Source: Whitmania pigra
Taxonomy: Eukaryota > Annelida > Clitellata > Hirudinida > Haemopidae
Assembly (NCBI GenBank): GCA_021613335.1
Contig: JAJTWR010000231.1
Coordinates: forward strand, 701,501-765,500
Reading direction: 5' to 3'
DNA: 64,000 bases
How positions within the stretch are numbered: the stretch's first letter is position 1; the number at the start of each line of letters is the position of its first letter. The notes below the pieces were generated by a model that worked only from the letters and a program-made list of their open reading frames with translations, searched no databases and was not told the DNA's origin. Positions 49,993 to 61,700 of the stretch are shown one piece after another. Made by a program: the position numbers and the translations under genes.

Positions 49993-52402
49993 GGTTGCAG
50001 AATCCCACAACAACTGTTGGGATAGTCGTGTTTTATAAACTAGGAAGCTGATACTTAATTTGTGAACTAGGAAGAAGCCTTTGATCGAGTGAAATAATGT
50101 ACGGCTCTATTCAAATAGCTTATATCGCAGTTAGCTATCCGCTAATGTTAGAGGCTGTTATTTATAAGGTCCTGAATTCCTCATGAGATTTTTTCAATTT
50201 TCATTTTATTCCGAATATTACAAAACGCTTGCACTATTTCATGAGATGGAAAATGGACAAGGAAGTTTTAAAATTCTTTAATCATTGACAACTGACTCGT
50301 GCAAATGTCCATAATTACATTTCAGAAAATAATTACAGGATTTCTTATCCAAGCAACATAAATGTGCATCAAATTTTGAATGCAAAAGATTAATGAGTCA
50401 TGAGGTAACTTTTAAAATATAGTAATTTAGTTGGTAAGTTTATACAAAAGTCAGTTTAATCCACAAATTTTTGTACTGAATATCTAAGTAAGATAACTTA
50501 ATTAAAAATTAACTCCTCAATCTTACCACTTATGACGTATAATATTTGTCAATTATTTTATAGCTGCTGTTGTGTAATTGATTTTCAACTCCCACTAAGA
50601 AACGGATCCTAAAATAATTAATGTGAAAGACAGTCCAACATTTCCAATGAAACTCATCATTCAACACCATATTTTTTTATTACGCCAACACATTATTTAG
50701 CAAATTCACTTTGATTCCATGAAGATCCACCGCGTGCTTAATAAACAAATTTGTTCGGTTACATTTTGAATCAGGCGTAATTGGATCAAATTGTGAATGT
50801 ATAAGTTGAAATACGTTTGGTAGTTTTCGTGTTATAAAAATTAATTTGCATTCAGCGAGCATTATTCGAAAATATACTTGTGCGTTTGAATTCAATATAT
50901 ATTTTCACAAAATTAACTTATTATTGTGAGGTAACACGTAAAATAGCAGAAAGTTAACATAATAAAATCCCGGATATACCAAAAAAAAACGCGGAAGAGC
51001 CTTCTTTTTCTGAAGATGAGGAGGGCTACAACATCAACTTGTTCATGAAATTGTTCAAGGGGCAACTTTGGAAGTAGGTTCTATTGTGCTGGAATAGGCT
51101 CAAGGCACAAACAGTAGAAGTCAAAACTGTGAAGAATTTAATTTTGACCCAGAATACGAAGGTCATTAAATGAGAAAATAATGTGAGATTATTCAACGTA
51201 GCAGACAATCTTTGAAGACAACTATAATTAATTAAGCTGATATAAAGTTATCATAGTATAATCAATGACCTCAAATGGAATGTTTAAGGATGTTTAACAA
51301 AGCCTCATTTGTTAATTAGTAATTACACCATTAATATTATTTAACTTGTACTGCGCAATATAGGTTGGCCTGGTTAGCAGAAATCATTTTTTAGACTTTG
51401 CGAATTCGTTCCAGATAATGTTTAAAGAAATTTTATAAGATGACGAGTTTTTACAAAATTGCTTTTGCAACATGCAGAGGTTAGCTCTCTTCTAACAGAA
51501 TTGTACAGGAAATTAAATGTTATTAAATGTGTGTATTGATAATAGTTTATTTTGTTCTGGATCATGTAATGCAAGTTCCGATTGTGGTCGGAGTGAATAT
51601 AAAATGCAAATACATATGAATATGGTTGGATTAAATATTTTGTGAAGCAAATATAATGATATATAATGTTCTGAAAATCGAATGCAACATAAGAAAACTA
51701 ATAATTATATTAATGTTTTGTGCTTATTCGTAAATTTAAGTGCGATGCATTAACTGGTGCGATGTAACCTTTAGACTATGCTCCTTTGATTTTCATCATC
51801 CTATTTATTATTAAAAATGCGAACAAAAAATGTTTTCAAATGGAGTCCCATTATTTTCTCTTTAGTTAGTTCAAGTGATCGAGTGACGTGTAATCTCTCA
51901 GAATTGATATTGATAAGTAAACAAAACATTTAAGAAAAAATTCTATCGCCTTGACCTCGTAATGCCTTCGATTTTGTGACGGAATTTGTTTTCATAGTTT
52001 ACAATGCAACAACGAGGCCAATTATAATATTAAATACTTAAAAAATTAAATTCAAGTTTTCAAGCTGACTTAATACAATTATAACATAAATTCCGGTGTA
52101 TAAGCGGTTAGCTGCTTTATTTTGTGGGTATTATTTCTAAGCTCCGAAATATCCATTCAATGCTTCCAAAACATTTGTATAAATAAGTTAACTAGATAAA
52201 AAAAACATTACACCGTTCTTTTTTTCTTCGTTCTGTGCTGAAGTGCAACGCGCTCTATCCTATAGATTTACGTGCTAACTGCAAGCGCCGGGTTTGTGCA
52301 TAAATACGCCCACATGAGTGAAATATTTTCTAAGATTATAATAACTGTGACTTTTTAGTCCGAATTTTACTCTTTTCCTTTCGTCGCACTCTGACTATCG
52401 AC
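49993..52402. other. Divergent intergenic region between the DOK gene and CTH
   Basis: 2.4 kb between two divergent genes; presumably holds both promoters. No gene, RNA or repeat with clear boundaries was recognised. Confidence 0.5.
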
Positions 52403-55216
52403 ATGAGCCATCCTGAATCCAAAGATGCAAAGAAATTGAAGTGTAAGGAAAAGAAAATGAAAGCTGAAATGGCAGAAGAACACTTCACACCTTTCCCTCA
52501 CTTTTCCACTCTTGCCATTCACGCAGGACAGGATCCGAGGCAATGGAATAGCAGGGCAATTGTGCCGCCAATATCTCTGGCAACGACTTTCCAGCAAGAC
52601 GAACCCGGAGTTTTTCCTGTAAGTAATAAACGGTCTTTTTCTTGCAGTGTACTAAATTTAACAATTTTGACCAACTCTAGAAATATGAGTACACACGATC
52701 CGGAAACCCTACGAGAAACGTTACTGAAGAATGCGTGGCTGCAATAGAAAATGGAAAACATTGTAATCGTTTATGTAATCTTACAAATTAATAATATTTG
52801 TAATAACTTCGCTGTTTTCATTACCAGGTCTTCTTTTTGGAAGTGGCCTAGCTGCCATGGTGACAATATTCAACACTCTGAAGTCTGGAGATCACGTTGT
52901 CTGCGTAGATGATGTCTACGGAGGTTTGTTCATTCTTACACTTATATAATAAGTTTGGTTATTGCTTATTGTTGTGAAGAGTTTTGATAACGTGAATCGC
53001 GTTTCTCTATAGGTATGTTAATTGAGAATATTGAATAATAAAGCTGCAAATAGCCAATAATAGTCATATTAGCAATTTACCACAAATTGTGCACTTGCAT
53101 TAGTTATTACGTTTTCATTTAGATACAATATTTTGATAATTATTTAGGAAGCAACCGATATTTGAGGAAAGTAGCTGTCAATGTAAACATTCAAACAACT
53201 TTTGTCGATGCCACAGTCCTTGAAAATATTGCTAATGCTATCAGACCAAACACAAAGGCAGATGAGAAATAAAATTTACTTTTGTTAGGTAATTATCTAA
53301 ACTTATTTTAATCAAAAACTTCTAGTTGGTTTGGATTGAATCACCATCCAATCCTTTGCTCAAAGTTGTGGACATTGAAGAAGTCTCAAAGCTGGTGCAC
53401 AAATGCCCAAATGTCCTTGTTGTTGTGGATAATACATTCATGTCTTCCTATTTTCAGGTGTGTGTTTGTTTTGATTAGTGTGGGTTCAAGTTCACAATGT
53501 TTTTGAAGAACAATTGTTTCCTTGAGTGTTATTTTTGTCCATATAGATATGAATCATCTGCCTTTTTCTCCACTAGAGGCCACTTGAGTTAGGAGCAGAT
53601 GTATCTTTTCAATCTCTTACAAAATACATGAATGGTGACCAGTTTCTCAGATTTATTTGCTATTAACAATAATTATTATCTTCTGTCATAAGATGTCATG
53701 CTTTTGATTTGTTATTTCAAAAAAAAATGTCCAAATTTGATCAAAATGTTAACACTCATGAGTTGTATTTATTCAGGTATGGAAGAATGAGAATAAAATG
53801 AGACGATGAGATGAATTGCATGAATATATTTGCATGTGACTAATGATCATATCAATTATAGGTCACACGGATGTTCTCATGGGCAGCCTATCAACAAATG
53901 ATGATGCTTTGGCCAGTAAATTGAGATTCCTACAGTACTGTTAGTTTGCTCTCTGATAGAATTTAACATCATCAGCATCAGCATTCACTTATGTTTTTTC
54001 CATACCATCTCCTTGATCTTTGCTCATTTTTTTTCTAACTGCAAATGTTTTTCTAAAGTAAATGAAATGTTCTTTTCATCACATTTACAAGACGCTTTTA
54101 GTTCACAGCTGTGATGGGCTTTCAATTAATTTTAACAGATGATGCCCTTTGTTTGACACATTGCAATATTAAGATTAATGGTAAAAATTCCATCTTATAT
54201 TTTGCCAGCTCTCGGTTGTGTTCCTTCACCTTTTGATTGCTATCTCCTCAATAGAGGGCTCAAAACACTTGCAGTGAGGATGAAGGGCCACATGTTCAAT
54301 GGTTTGCAGGTTGCAAGATTTCTTGAAAAAAGTCCTGGTGTGGAGAAAGTGCTTCATCCAGGTCAATTTCAAAAACAGAATGTTGAACTTATTAATCATT
54401 TTTTAATTAATATTTTTATATGAAACAGAGTATAAGGCACAAGTTCTTCAAATTATTATTATTAAATGAAAATGCCATAATGATCAAACTCAGCTTTACA
54501 TATTCTGATGTTATCATATCAGCCTTGGTTATACTTATTGAAAATTCATTCTCAGGCCTCCCATCGCACCCACAGCATAAAATAGCAAAGAAACAATGCA
54601 GAGGTTACAGCGGCATGATGTCCTTCTACATCACCGGAGGTGAACCTGAAGCTAGAATGTTCCTCAAAAGTTTGAAGGTTCAATTCCTTATTCTTCTAGC
54701 TGAACCTTCATGCATGACTTTATGAAGTAATGTTGTCACAATTTTAATATTAATTTGCCAGATATTCACCTTGGCCGAGAGTCTCGGAGGTTATGAAAGC
54801 TTGGCAGAACACCCGTAAGCATTTCGCTCCATTTTGCACTAATATCCTTTAACCACAAATACAGCCAAATAAAAGTATATCATCCTAAATTTTAATATTG
54901 CTATTGTAAGATTTTACTTAATCATGTGTTTCCAAAAACTTGCATCCAATCAACATAAAAAATTGTAATCAACTGTTTTCTAATTCTGAGCAGCGCCAAT
55001 CACATTGCACTACTAACAATTGATGAGAATCTCATCTCATGCAATGCACTCAATTTCAGAGCTATAATGACTCATTCATCGATGGCTCCAGAGGAAAGAC
55101 TGAAGCTTGGCATCACTGATAATCTGATTCGACTTTCAGTTGGGCTCGAGGATGTTGAAGATCTCATTGACGATCTTACACAAGCCCTCAAAATTGCTGT
55201 GGGTTTCGTGGAATGA
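52403..55216 (+). CDS. CTH: Cystathionine gamma-lyase
   Basis: Eleven exons: 52403-52618, 52681-52762, 52828-52923, 53148-53257, 53326-53457, 53577-53634, 53862-53939, 54209-54361, 54556-54677, 54762-54814 and 55060-55216; 418 residues with continuous phase. The enzyme is a PLP-dependent lyase of transsulfuration that splits cystathionine to cysteine, 2-oxobutyrate and ammonia and can form H2S. Seen: [60 protein letters not shown]; the PLP-binding Lys in [52 protein letters not shown]; and [18 protein letters not shown]. These distinguish it as the gamma-lyase/gamma-synthase group; animal context favours CTH. The start is the ATG at 52403, with a Lys/Glu-rich N-terminal extension. Intron 4 (53258-53325) appears to start with GC. 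Confidence 0.96.
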
Positions 55217-56355
55217 CATTTGTTTACTTTCAGTAACTGATCTATTTTTGTTATTTAGGTACCACATGCATTTAAGAAATGAGGCTGAATTCTTCTGGAC
55301 TTGGTGTTTTGACAAGTTATGCTATTTCTTTGAGTCATTGCTATATAGTTTTTCATTTAATATTATGGTTGTTCACAACTATCTGACACATCCTTCCTCT
55401 CTTGATTTTCATAATGGTCATCTATCAGTTAATTCCATCGTCACATATTAATATTAGACTTACCTTGTTGAAAAGATTATCATAAAACAGTGCAACATGT
55501 AAACCATTTCTTCATTTTAACATTTACAAGATGAAATAAAAAATTGTATATGAACATTTAGTTTTTTTGAATCCACTTAACTACTAACAGAAAGCCTACA
55601 TCCGGCAATTAGACTACAGCACAAATAGCTGAAACTCATGAATCCAAATTCATACTCTGTTTTTGCACTCATAAACTCAATTTTTCAAATTCAAGTTAAT
55701 CCAGAAAAGTTGACCCGATATCATTTGAAAACCTGAGCATTTCTTGAACTGAACTAATCCTACAATAACTTATTTATTTATCATGGCCTGCTCCTTCACT
55801 AAAATACTTGCTCTCTAAAAAAAGTCTCTATAAAAAATTGTAAAATTATGGAGCAAACACAATTTTTATTTATCTATATTTTTACCAGATGACCTCATAA
55901 ACTTTCTAGGCTACCACACTGCAAGCAAATAACATCACCTGGCCTCATATCTAAAAATTTTAATAACTTACACCCAATTAAATAATTGATTTAATATTTG
56001 CAACATAACTTAAGTAGTTAATTTAGTAATTCAAGTCCATCAGATGGCCCCGCATTATTTCATTCGTATCAACCAAAACGCGGCAACTGCCACAGTTTTG
56101 AGCGGTTTTCTATCATCATTTGGACACGTTCACGATCACACAAAATTCAGAATAACTAAAGACCTAAAACAATGTGAAGTCACAAAACATTTTGAAATAG
56201 AAGTGTTTCTCACCTACAACATGCAACGACTCATTAATGTCAGAGGTCCACAATAACTTTTGCATATTTGTTAATTTCGACAAGTACTTTATTAAAAGTG
56301 CTTTCTTCATTAGCAAAAAAAATAATAAAACCCATAGTCCAGTACCAATTTTTTT
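55217..56355. other. Convergent intergenic region
   Basis: 3' flanks of CTH and of the RPL7L1-type gene. An AATAAA lies in gaaataaaaaatt near 55535. No other feature was recognised. Confidence 0.5.
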
Positions 56356-57838
56356 TCAAATCATAGTTTGGAGAAGTGAGTTGATTTTGTCACCTCTGCT
56401 TCCAAAATCGCCTCCTTTTCCAAAAGGTCTGACTGATTTTTTCCATCCTTTGGTTGGTGGATTGAGTTTCACATGCCATATGAGGGCATTGACATCCTTG
56501 AAATGTGGACCAAGTGTTGCAATTTCATGAATGATATCCTCAATACAGATGATGTTGTGTTCGCCTGTCAAAATTAGAACATTTCATATGATCACTCAGA
56601 ATTTTGTAATTGCATTCATCATAGATATTGCAAACCAAGAGCATCTTCAACAAGCTTGTTGTCTGTCAGAGGAAGATGGCCCTTCTCAGTTTTTATGTGT
56701 CCTCTCTTCATTATCATTTGTCTGATTGAGTTCAAACTTGGTGTCCTGGTTAGATCAATCAAAGCAATATATCATATCAATACTAAAAACTAAATACTAT
56801 ACCAAAAAATAAATACTACATATTTAATTACAAAGAGTATAGATAAGACATTGACCATAGATAGTCTTAGTAAGGATAAGGCAGGAAGCATTGTGTTTGA
56901 GTGTTTATCACGATAGCAATAAGGTATGAGTGCAAGAGTTCAAAGTCAACGTAGATGCATAATGTGACGTCATAAGATAAGTAATTATTGGAGCTTTACT
57001 TGAAAGACTACGAGTATCACATGTAATAATTAACCGCATTTTTACAATTCCATTATTATTTTACAAAATACAAACTTTTATTTCCATATTTTAATAAGAA
57101 AATATTGCAGCAAAGATGCATTCGCAAAGTAGTAATGCAATTCAAAATTTGTAAAATTGATCATACCCCCAAGTGACATATGGTTCCACAAGTTTCAAAA
57201 GATGCAGTGTTGTCTTATTTAATTTAAGGAAGACTCCAGTGTTGAAAGAATTAAGTCTAAGAAGATTCAACACATCTGCAACCTTTGAATGTGACTCAAG
57301 GGGGCTAGAAATAAACAACTGATATTATATTTTACTGAACCATAAATGCTTAATTTCAAAATCACAGGCAATTGATACTCACGTCGAGATCCTAATAGCA
57401 AATATCAGAGTCGGAGCATTGGGAATTTCATATACATTATCTCTTTTTGCCCTCCTTGAAATCTGAACCTCAAACTTTTCCTTCGATAGATACTCCTTCA
57501 CAAACTTTTCTGCTCTTTTATAAACCTTTCCCCTTGACTTTGACTTGGTTTTAATCTGCCGTGTTCAATTTATTTTACAAATTCAATTTTTAAAACTTTT
57601 AGAATACTTCCGATATCCGATGTCCACAATCCGATTAACCTAAATGAACAAAATCTTTACCTTGTTCTTAATATCATTAGCGATAGATTTGTCCAAGCTT
57701 TTTTGCTTATTCTTACGCTTCTTTAAAACAACTTCTGGCTCCTTATACGGTATGATTCTTTGAAATCAAATTATTACTTTAATTTTAATAGATCCCTCAA
57801 CATTCTAAAGTGCTAGTTAAACTTTACCTTTCCGACAT
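56356..57838 (-). CDS. RPL7L1: RPL7-like ribosome-biogenesis protein (RPL7L1 type)
   Basis: Six exons: 57828-57838, 57661-57757, 57383-57555, 57167-57304, 56636-56745 and 56356-56564; 245 residues, close to the human RPL7L1 length. The N-terminus is basic (VVLKKRKNKQKSLDKSIAND), followed by the uL30/L7 fold: PTLIFAIRIST, VFLKLNKTTLHLLKLVEPYV, IRQMIMKRGHIKTEKGHLPL and HNIICIEDIIHEIATLGPHF. The end, GDFGSRGDKINSLLQTMI, corresponds to the uL30 C-terminus. The family includes RPL7 and its yeast nucleolar relative Rlp7, involved in large-subunit assembly. The sequence is more divergent than a true RPL7 would be, so the L7L1/Rlp7 branch is inferred. The first exon has only 11 coding bases (MSE plus two bases). 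Confidence 0.88.
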
Positions 57839-58700
57839 AACTTTAGTTTTAGTCTCACAACGTGTCCAAAACAAATATAACGCTGGTTTATTATCGACCA
57901 ACTATCTCTTGTTTTTTTAATTATTTAAATAATTAAATTTGTAGCGCTATTTAATAATTACATTTTTTAATTTAATAAATGATTTGTAGATATAGAAGTT
58001 TGCAAGTTTTAAAACTACGTATAAATCTGCCGGGAATTAAATTTTCAATTCGCATCTATTTGTACTGAATTAAATATACACTAATTCAATTTAAATGTTT
58101 AGGTGATTTTAAATGAACCTCTCAATAGATTTTTAATTTCTTTGCACAAAAAAACTTATTTAGCATTAGATACATTAATTCAGGAACATCATTTGTGGAG
58201 GTGTAGGTAATTTATCTGTACTGGGCCATAGTTTTCAAAGCTTTGTTGCATAAAGAAAATAGTAAAAATAAAAGCTCATTTGCCAATTTTGAGGAGAATA
58301 TGGAGAATCTGAGCGCAGGTTTTTGCCCCCACAAAAAAAGAGCTGAAATGACGCCTCTGCGCTTATTATTGTGTCGCTCTTCTCTATTGAATTATTAATT
58401 CTGTTTGTCTTCCAAACTTCCAAACATAATTTACTGAACCAATCTCCTCTTACATAAATAACTATATTCATGCTTGCTGCCAGCTATTTAGTCTAGTGGA
58501 TTATAAAATACCGGATGTGCATTCATTTCAAATTTTCTGCGAAAAAGGAACTTTATCAACTATCAATTATCAACTGATTTACTTACTCAGATAAATCTAG
58601 TTTAAGCTGAAATGAAGTGCCTTGAAGCAACCAACTCTAGAGTAATTTCTGTAGAGAAATGTGTGCGAAATTTAAATTAAAAAGAAACGAATCAAATTAA
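57839..58700. other. Divergent spacer, probable shared promoter region
   Basis: 862 bp between the start codons of two divergent genes. No motif beyond AT-rich sequence was identified. Confidence 0.45.
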
Positions 58701-61700
58701 ATGAACACAATGAAAAGCAAGCCTAAATTGTTCGTGAAACAAGTTACTAAGCTGCTAAATCTGGACAAATCCGATGAGAGACCTGACAACTTACACGCAG
58801 AAAAAGATTCCGTTCAGCAAGGTCACTCGAACAGAAACAGCATATTTCAACGGCCTTCAGCAAAGGATAACAAGATGCCGATGAAGCGGAAAAGTGTTGC
58901 TACTCTGAACGGACCAAGCTGGAGGAGAACCAGAGAGAATGATTTAAAGTCGAAGAATCAGAGGAAAATCAATGCCGAACATGTAAAAGGTTCGTTGCAT
59001 GTTGGAACCAATCTTGGATTACTTTTAGCGTCTGTAGCATGGCGATCCTTGCTTATTTCTTTGAAATGCATTTAAAATAATGGAATCAAGTACTCGTTTT
59101 ATTTAAATGCAGTAGCGAGTTAAATGATAGTTGCAATTGAGAATAATCACAATGACATAAACAAGACATTTATTTCCTTTCTTTCCAGTCCATAACAATT
59201 TACATAATTATTAGTATTTTAATATGTTATTATTTTGGCAGCGTCCGAAGACGAGGTCCAAGGACCAAAGGTTCGCATTTGTTGCTCCTGCTTCGAAAGA
59301 ATTGAAGCATCCAAGGGTGAAGAGGTCATCTTGGAATGTTTTGAAGAACTGAAGAAGAATCTAATTTCGCAGACTGAAATGATTTGCCACAAAGTTAACA
59401 ATGATGCTTTCAAGAATTGGAAGAGTTTTGAAGAGGGAGTTTGATGTTTCAGAAGATTTTTTAAATTTCTGTTTCTGATTTACTCTATTTGGTGTTTCTC
59501 AATACTTGCATTTATTTAATTTCAATTTAGTTTGGAAGTTCGAAACAAAATTTATGAACGTGCTATTGAACCGTTTATGTAAAGACATAATTTTCATTCA
59601 TTGAGAAGGATTAAATTCATTGCGAAAATAATCTGCAGTTGACTGTCACACAACAACAATCACTTGCAGTCATCGATACCAAAGGATTTTTGAAATCTTG
59701 AAATTTTTAAATTAAAAAAAATAATTTTTAATTAAAGGATATTAATTTTTAATTATCAGGTTCTCGATGGAGTGAGACGATCGAAAATACTCCTGGAGTC
59801 TGTGAGTTCGTTTCTCTCAACTCTTCTTTCAACTTCAGCAACTCAAATCAAGGAGATGCTCACCAAATGCACCGATGAAATTCAGCGAAAAACTCAAAAT
59901 GAATTCGCACTCATTTCTGACCAGGATGGTGAGTTCGTTATTCTTAAAGGCAATCGATTCGTGACCAATTTTATTTGCATTATACTGGTTCTTATTTTAA
60001 TCACGTATTATTTGCTTATTCGTTATATTCAATAAATCGTTGGATTTTTAAAAAATAATTTAGTTATCTTTCCGGCAAATTTTCATCATTTATTTTGTTA
60101 GTATGATAACTATGACAATTAACTTATGATAATTAACTAAATTTTTTAATAATAAAAAAAAGATATTCTGGCATTTAGAAGGAAATTTGGCTAGGTCCAC
60201 TCCTGTCTGAAAGAACATAATTAGAACATGCTTCATCATTTATTCAGGCTTGCTTCTTTTTACAATCAATATTTTTAATTTTGTATATATCATTGTGATT
60301 ATAGTTGCTGTTATTTTTTGGTAATTTCAGGAGTATTAGATTATATGAAAGCATATTAAAATACCACAAAAGCACATTTAGGCACTTGGTGACAACAACA
60401 ATAATGTGAAACAGATTAATTTAAAATAGTATCTAAGAGGCTTCCGTTCTTTTGCAATCCTTTAACAAATTCTCAGTTTGTTGTGCATCTATAAATATAG
60501 AAATAAGGTTGGTCTCAAGCTGTATTAGAAGTGCAAGATTTTAATGCTGCGAATTTTGCTCCGTTTTGAAGTTTCCTCTTGATAATTTCATTAGCGCTAA
60601 ATCGAAATTCCTAACTTTAAGCGGAGAAGTTGGAGAATCAGCTGCTGAAATCTATGATCAGAGCAACTATGGCCCAGGAGTCAAAAATTGAACTCGTCCT
60701 TCAAATGAATCACTTGGAAACGCTCTTGGCTGATATCGAACTCGCGACCAATCGACTGGCTGTCTATCTCGGTCAGACAGGTGCAGAGGCGAGAACAATC
60801 GAGAAACAACTCAGAATGTCTCAAGAGGGAGGCCATGTCGGATTCACGAGAAATGAGCACAAACCTGTAAGTTTTAACTCTTAACTAACTGATTTATTAT
60901 TTAAATTATGTTAAATGTCACCAGACCACCATAAATGACCTGAGGTATTTGTATGAGGAAAAAATAGACCTCTACAGTGAGGCGTTGCTAGACTTTGAAG
61001 AAAAGAAAGACATGGAAGTGGAGGAGAGGAGTAAAAACCTGGAGGAAAAAAGGCACAAACTTGAAGTGGAAAACATAAAAAGGTTGGTCGTGGTTGAAGA
61101 AAACACCGCCATCAAAAGCGCCAGAGGAAACTTTAGGGAATGGAAGAATATCACGTATGTGGACGTTTTTGTCATATTCAGCATTGTGACTTGAAATTAA
61201 CATGATCCGAAAAACTAAATGCGACTACAATTGTAATTAATAAAATCTAACCAAATCTTTATTTATTAATTATTCAAATGGTTTAACCTTTCCAGCTTTC
61301 CTTCTTCAAAGGACAATGACCTGCTCGGTTGTGAAGTTCTTTGTTGCCTCAGATTTATGACTCCAAGCTGCGGAGTTGAGAAAGATCAAGTGAAATGCGA
61401 AGTTGTGGAAATCAAGGAATACTGCGTCGATTACAAGGAGCACGAAGAACTCATGAGCAACGTCCTTCTGTTGAGGCCATCCAATGGTGGAATTCGAATA
61501 AAATTTCCAGTTTGTTTAGCTTTGCATTTGTATCTTTTCAATTCTTTGCTTTCATTCCTATTTAATGGATTATTTTTGTCAGTTATTGACAATAAATAGG
61601 AAGTTCGTTACTAACTAATAAGATAATTCGATGTGATTCAACGTAATGTGTCAAATGGTGATAAAAGAGACTGTCGAGAAATTAAGAAATTGTGAAAAAT

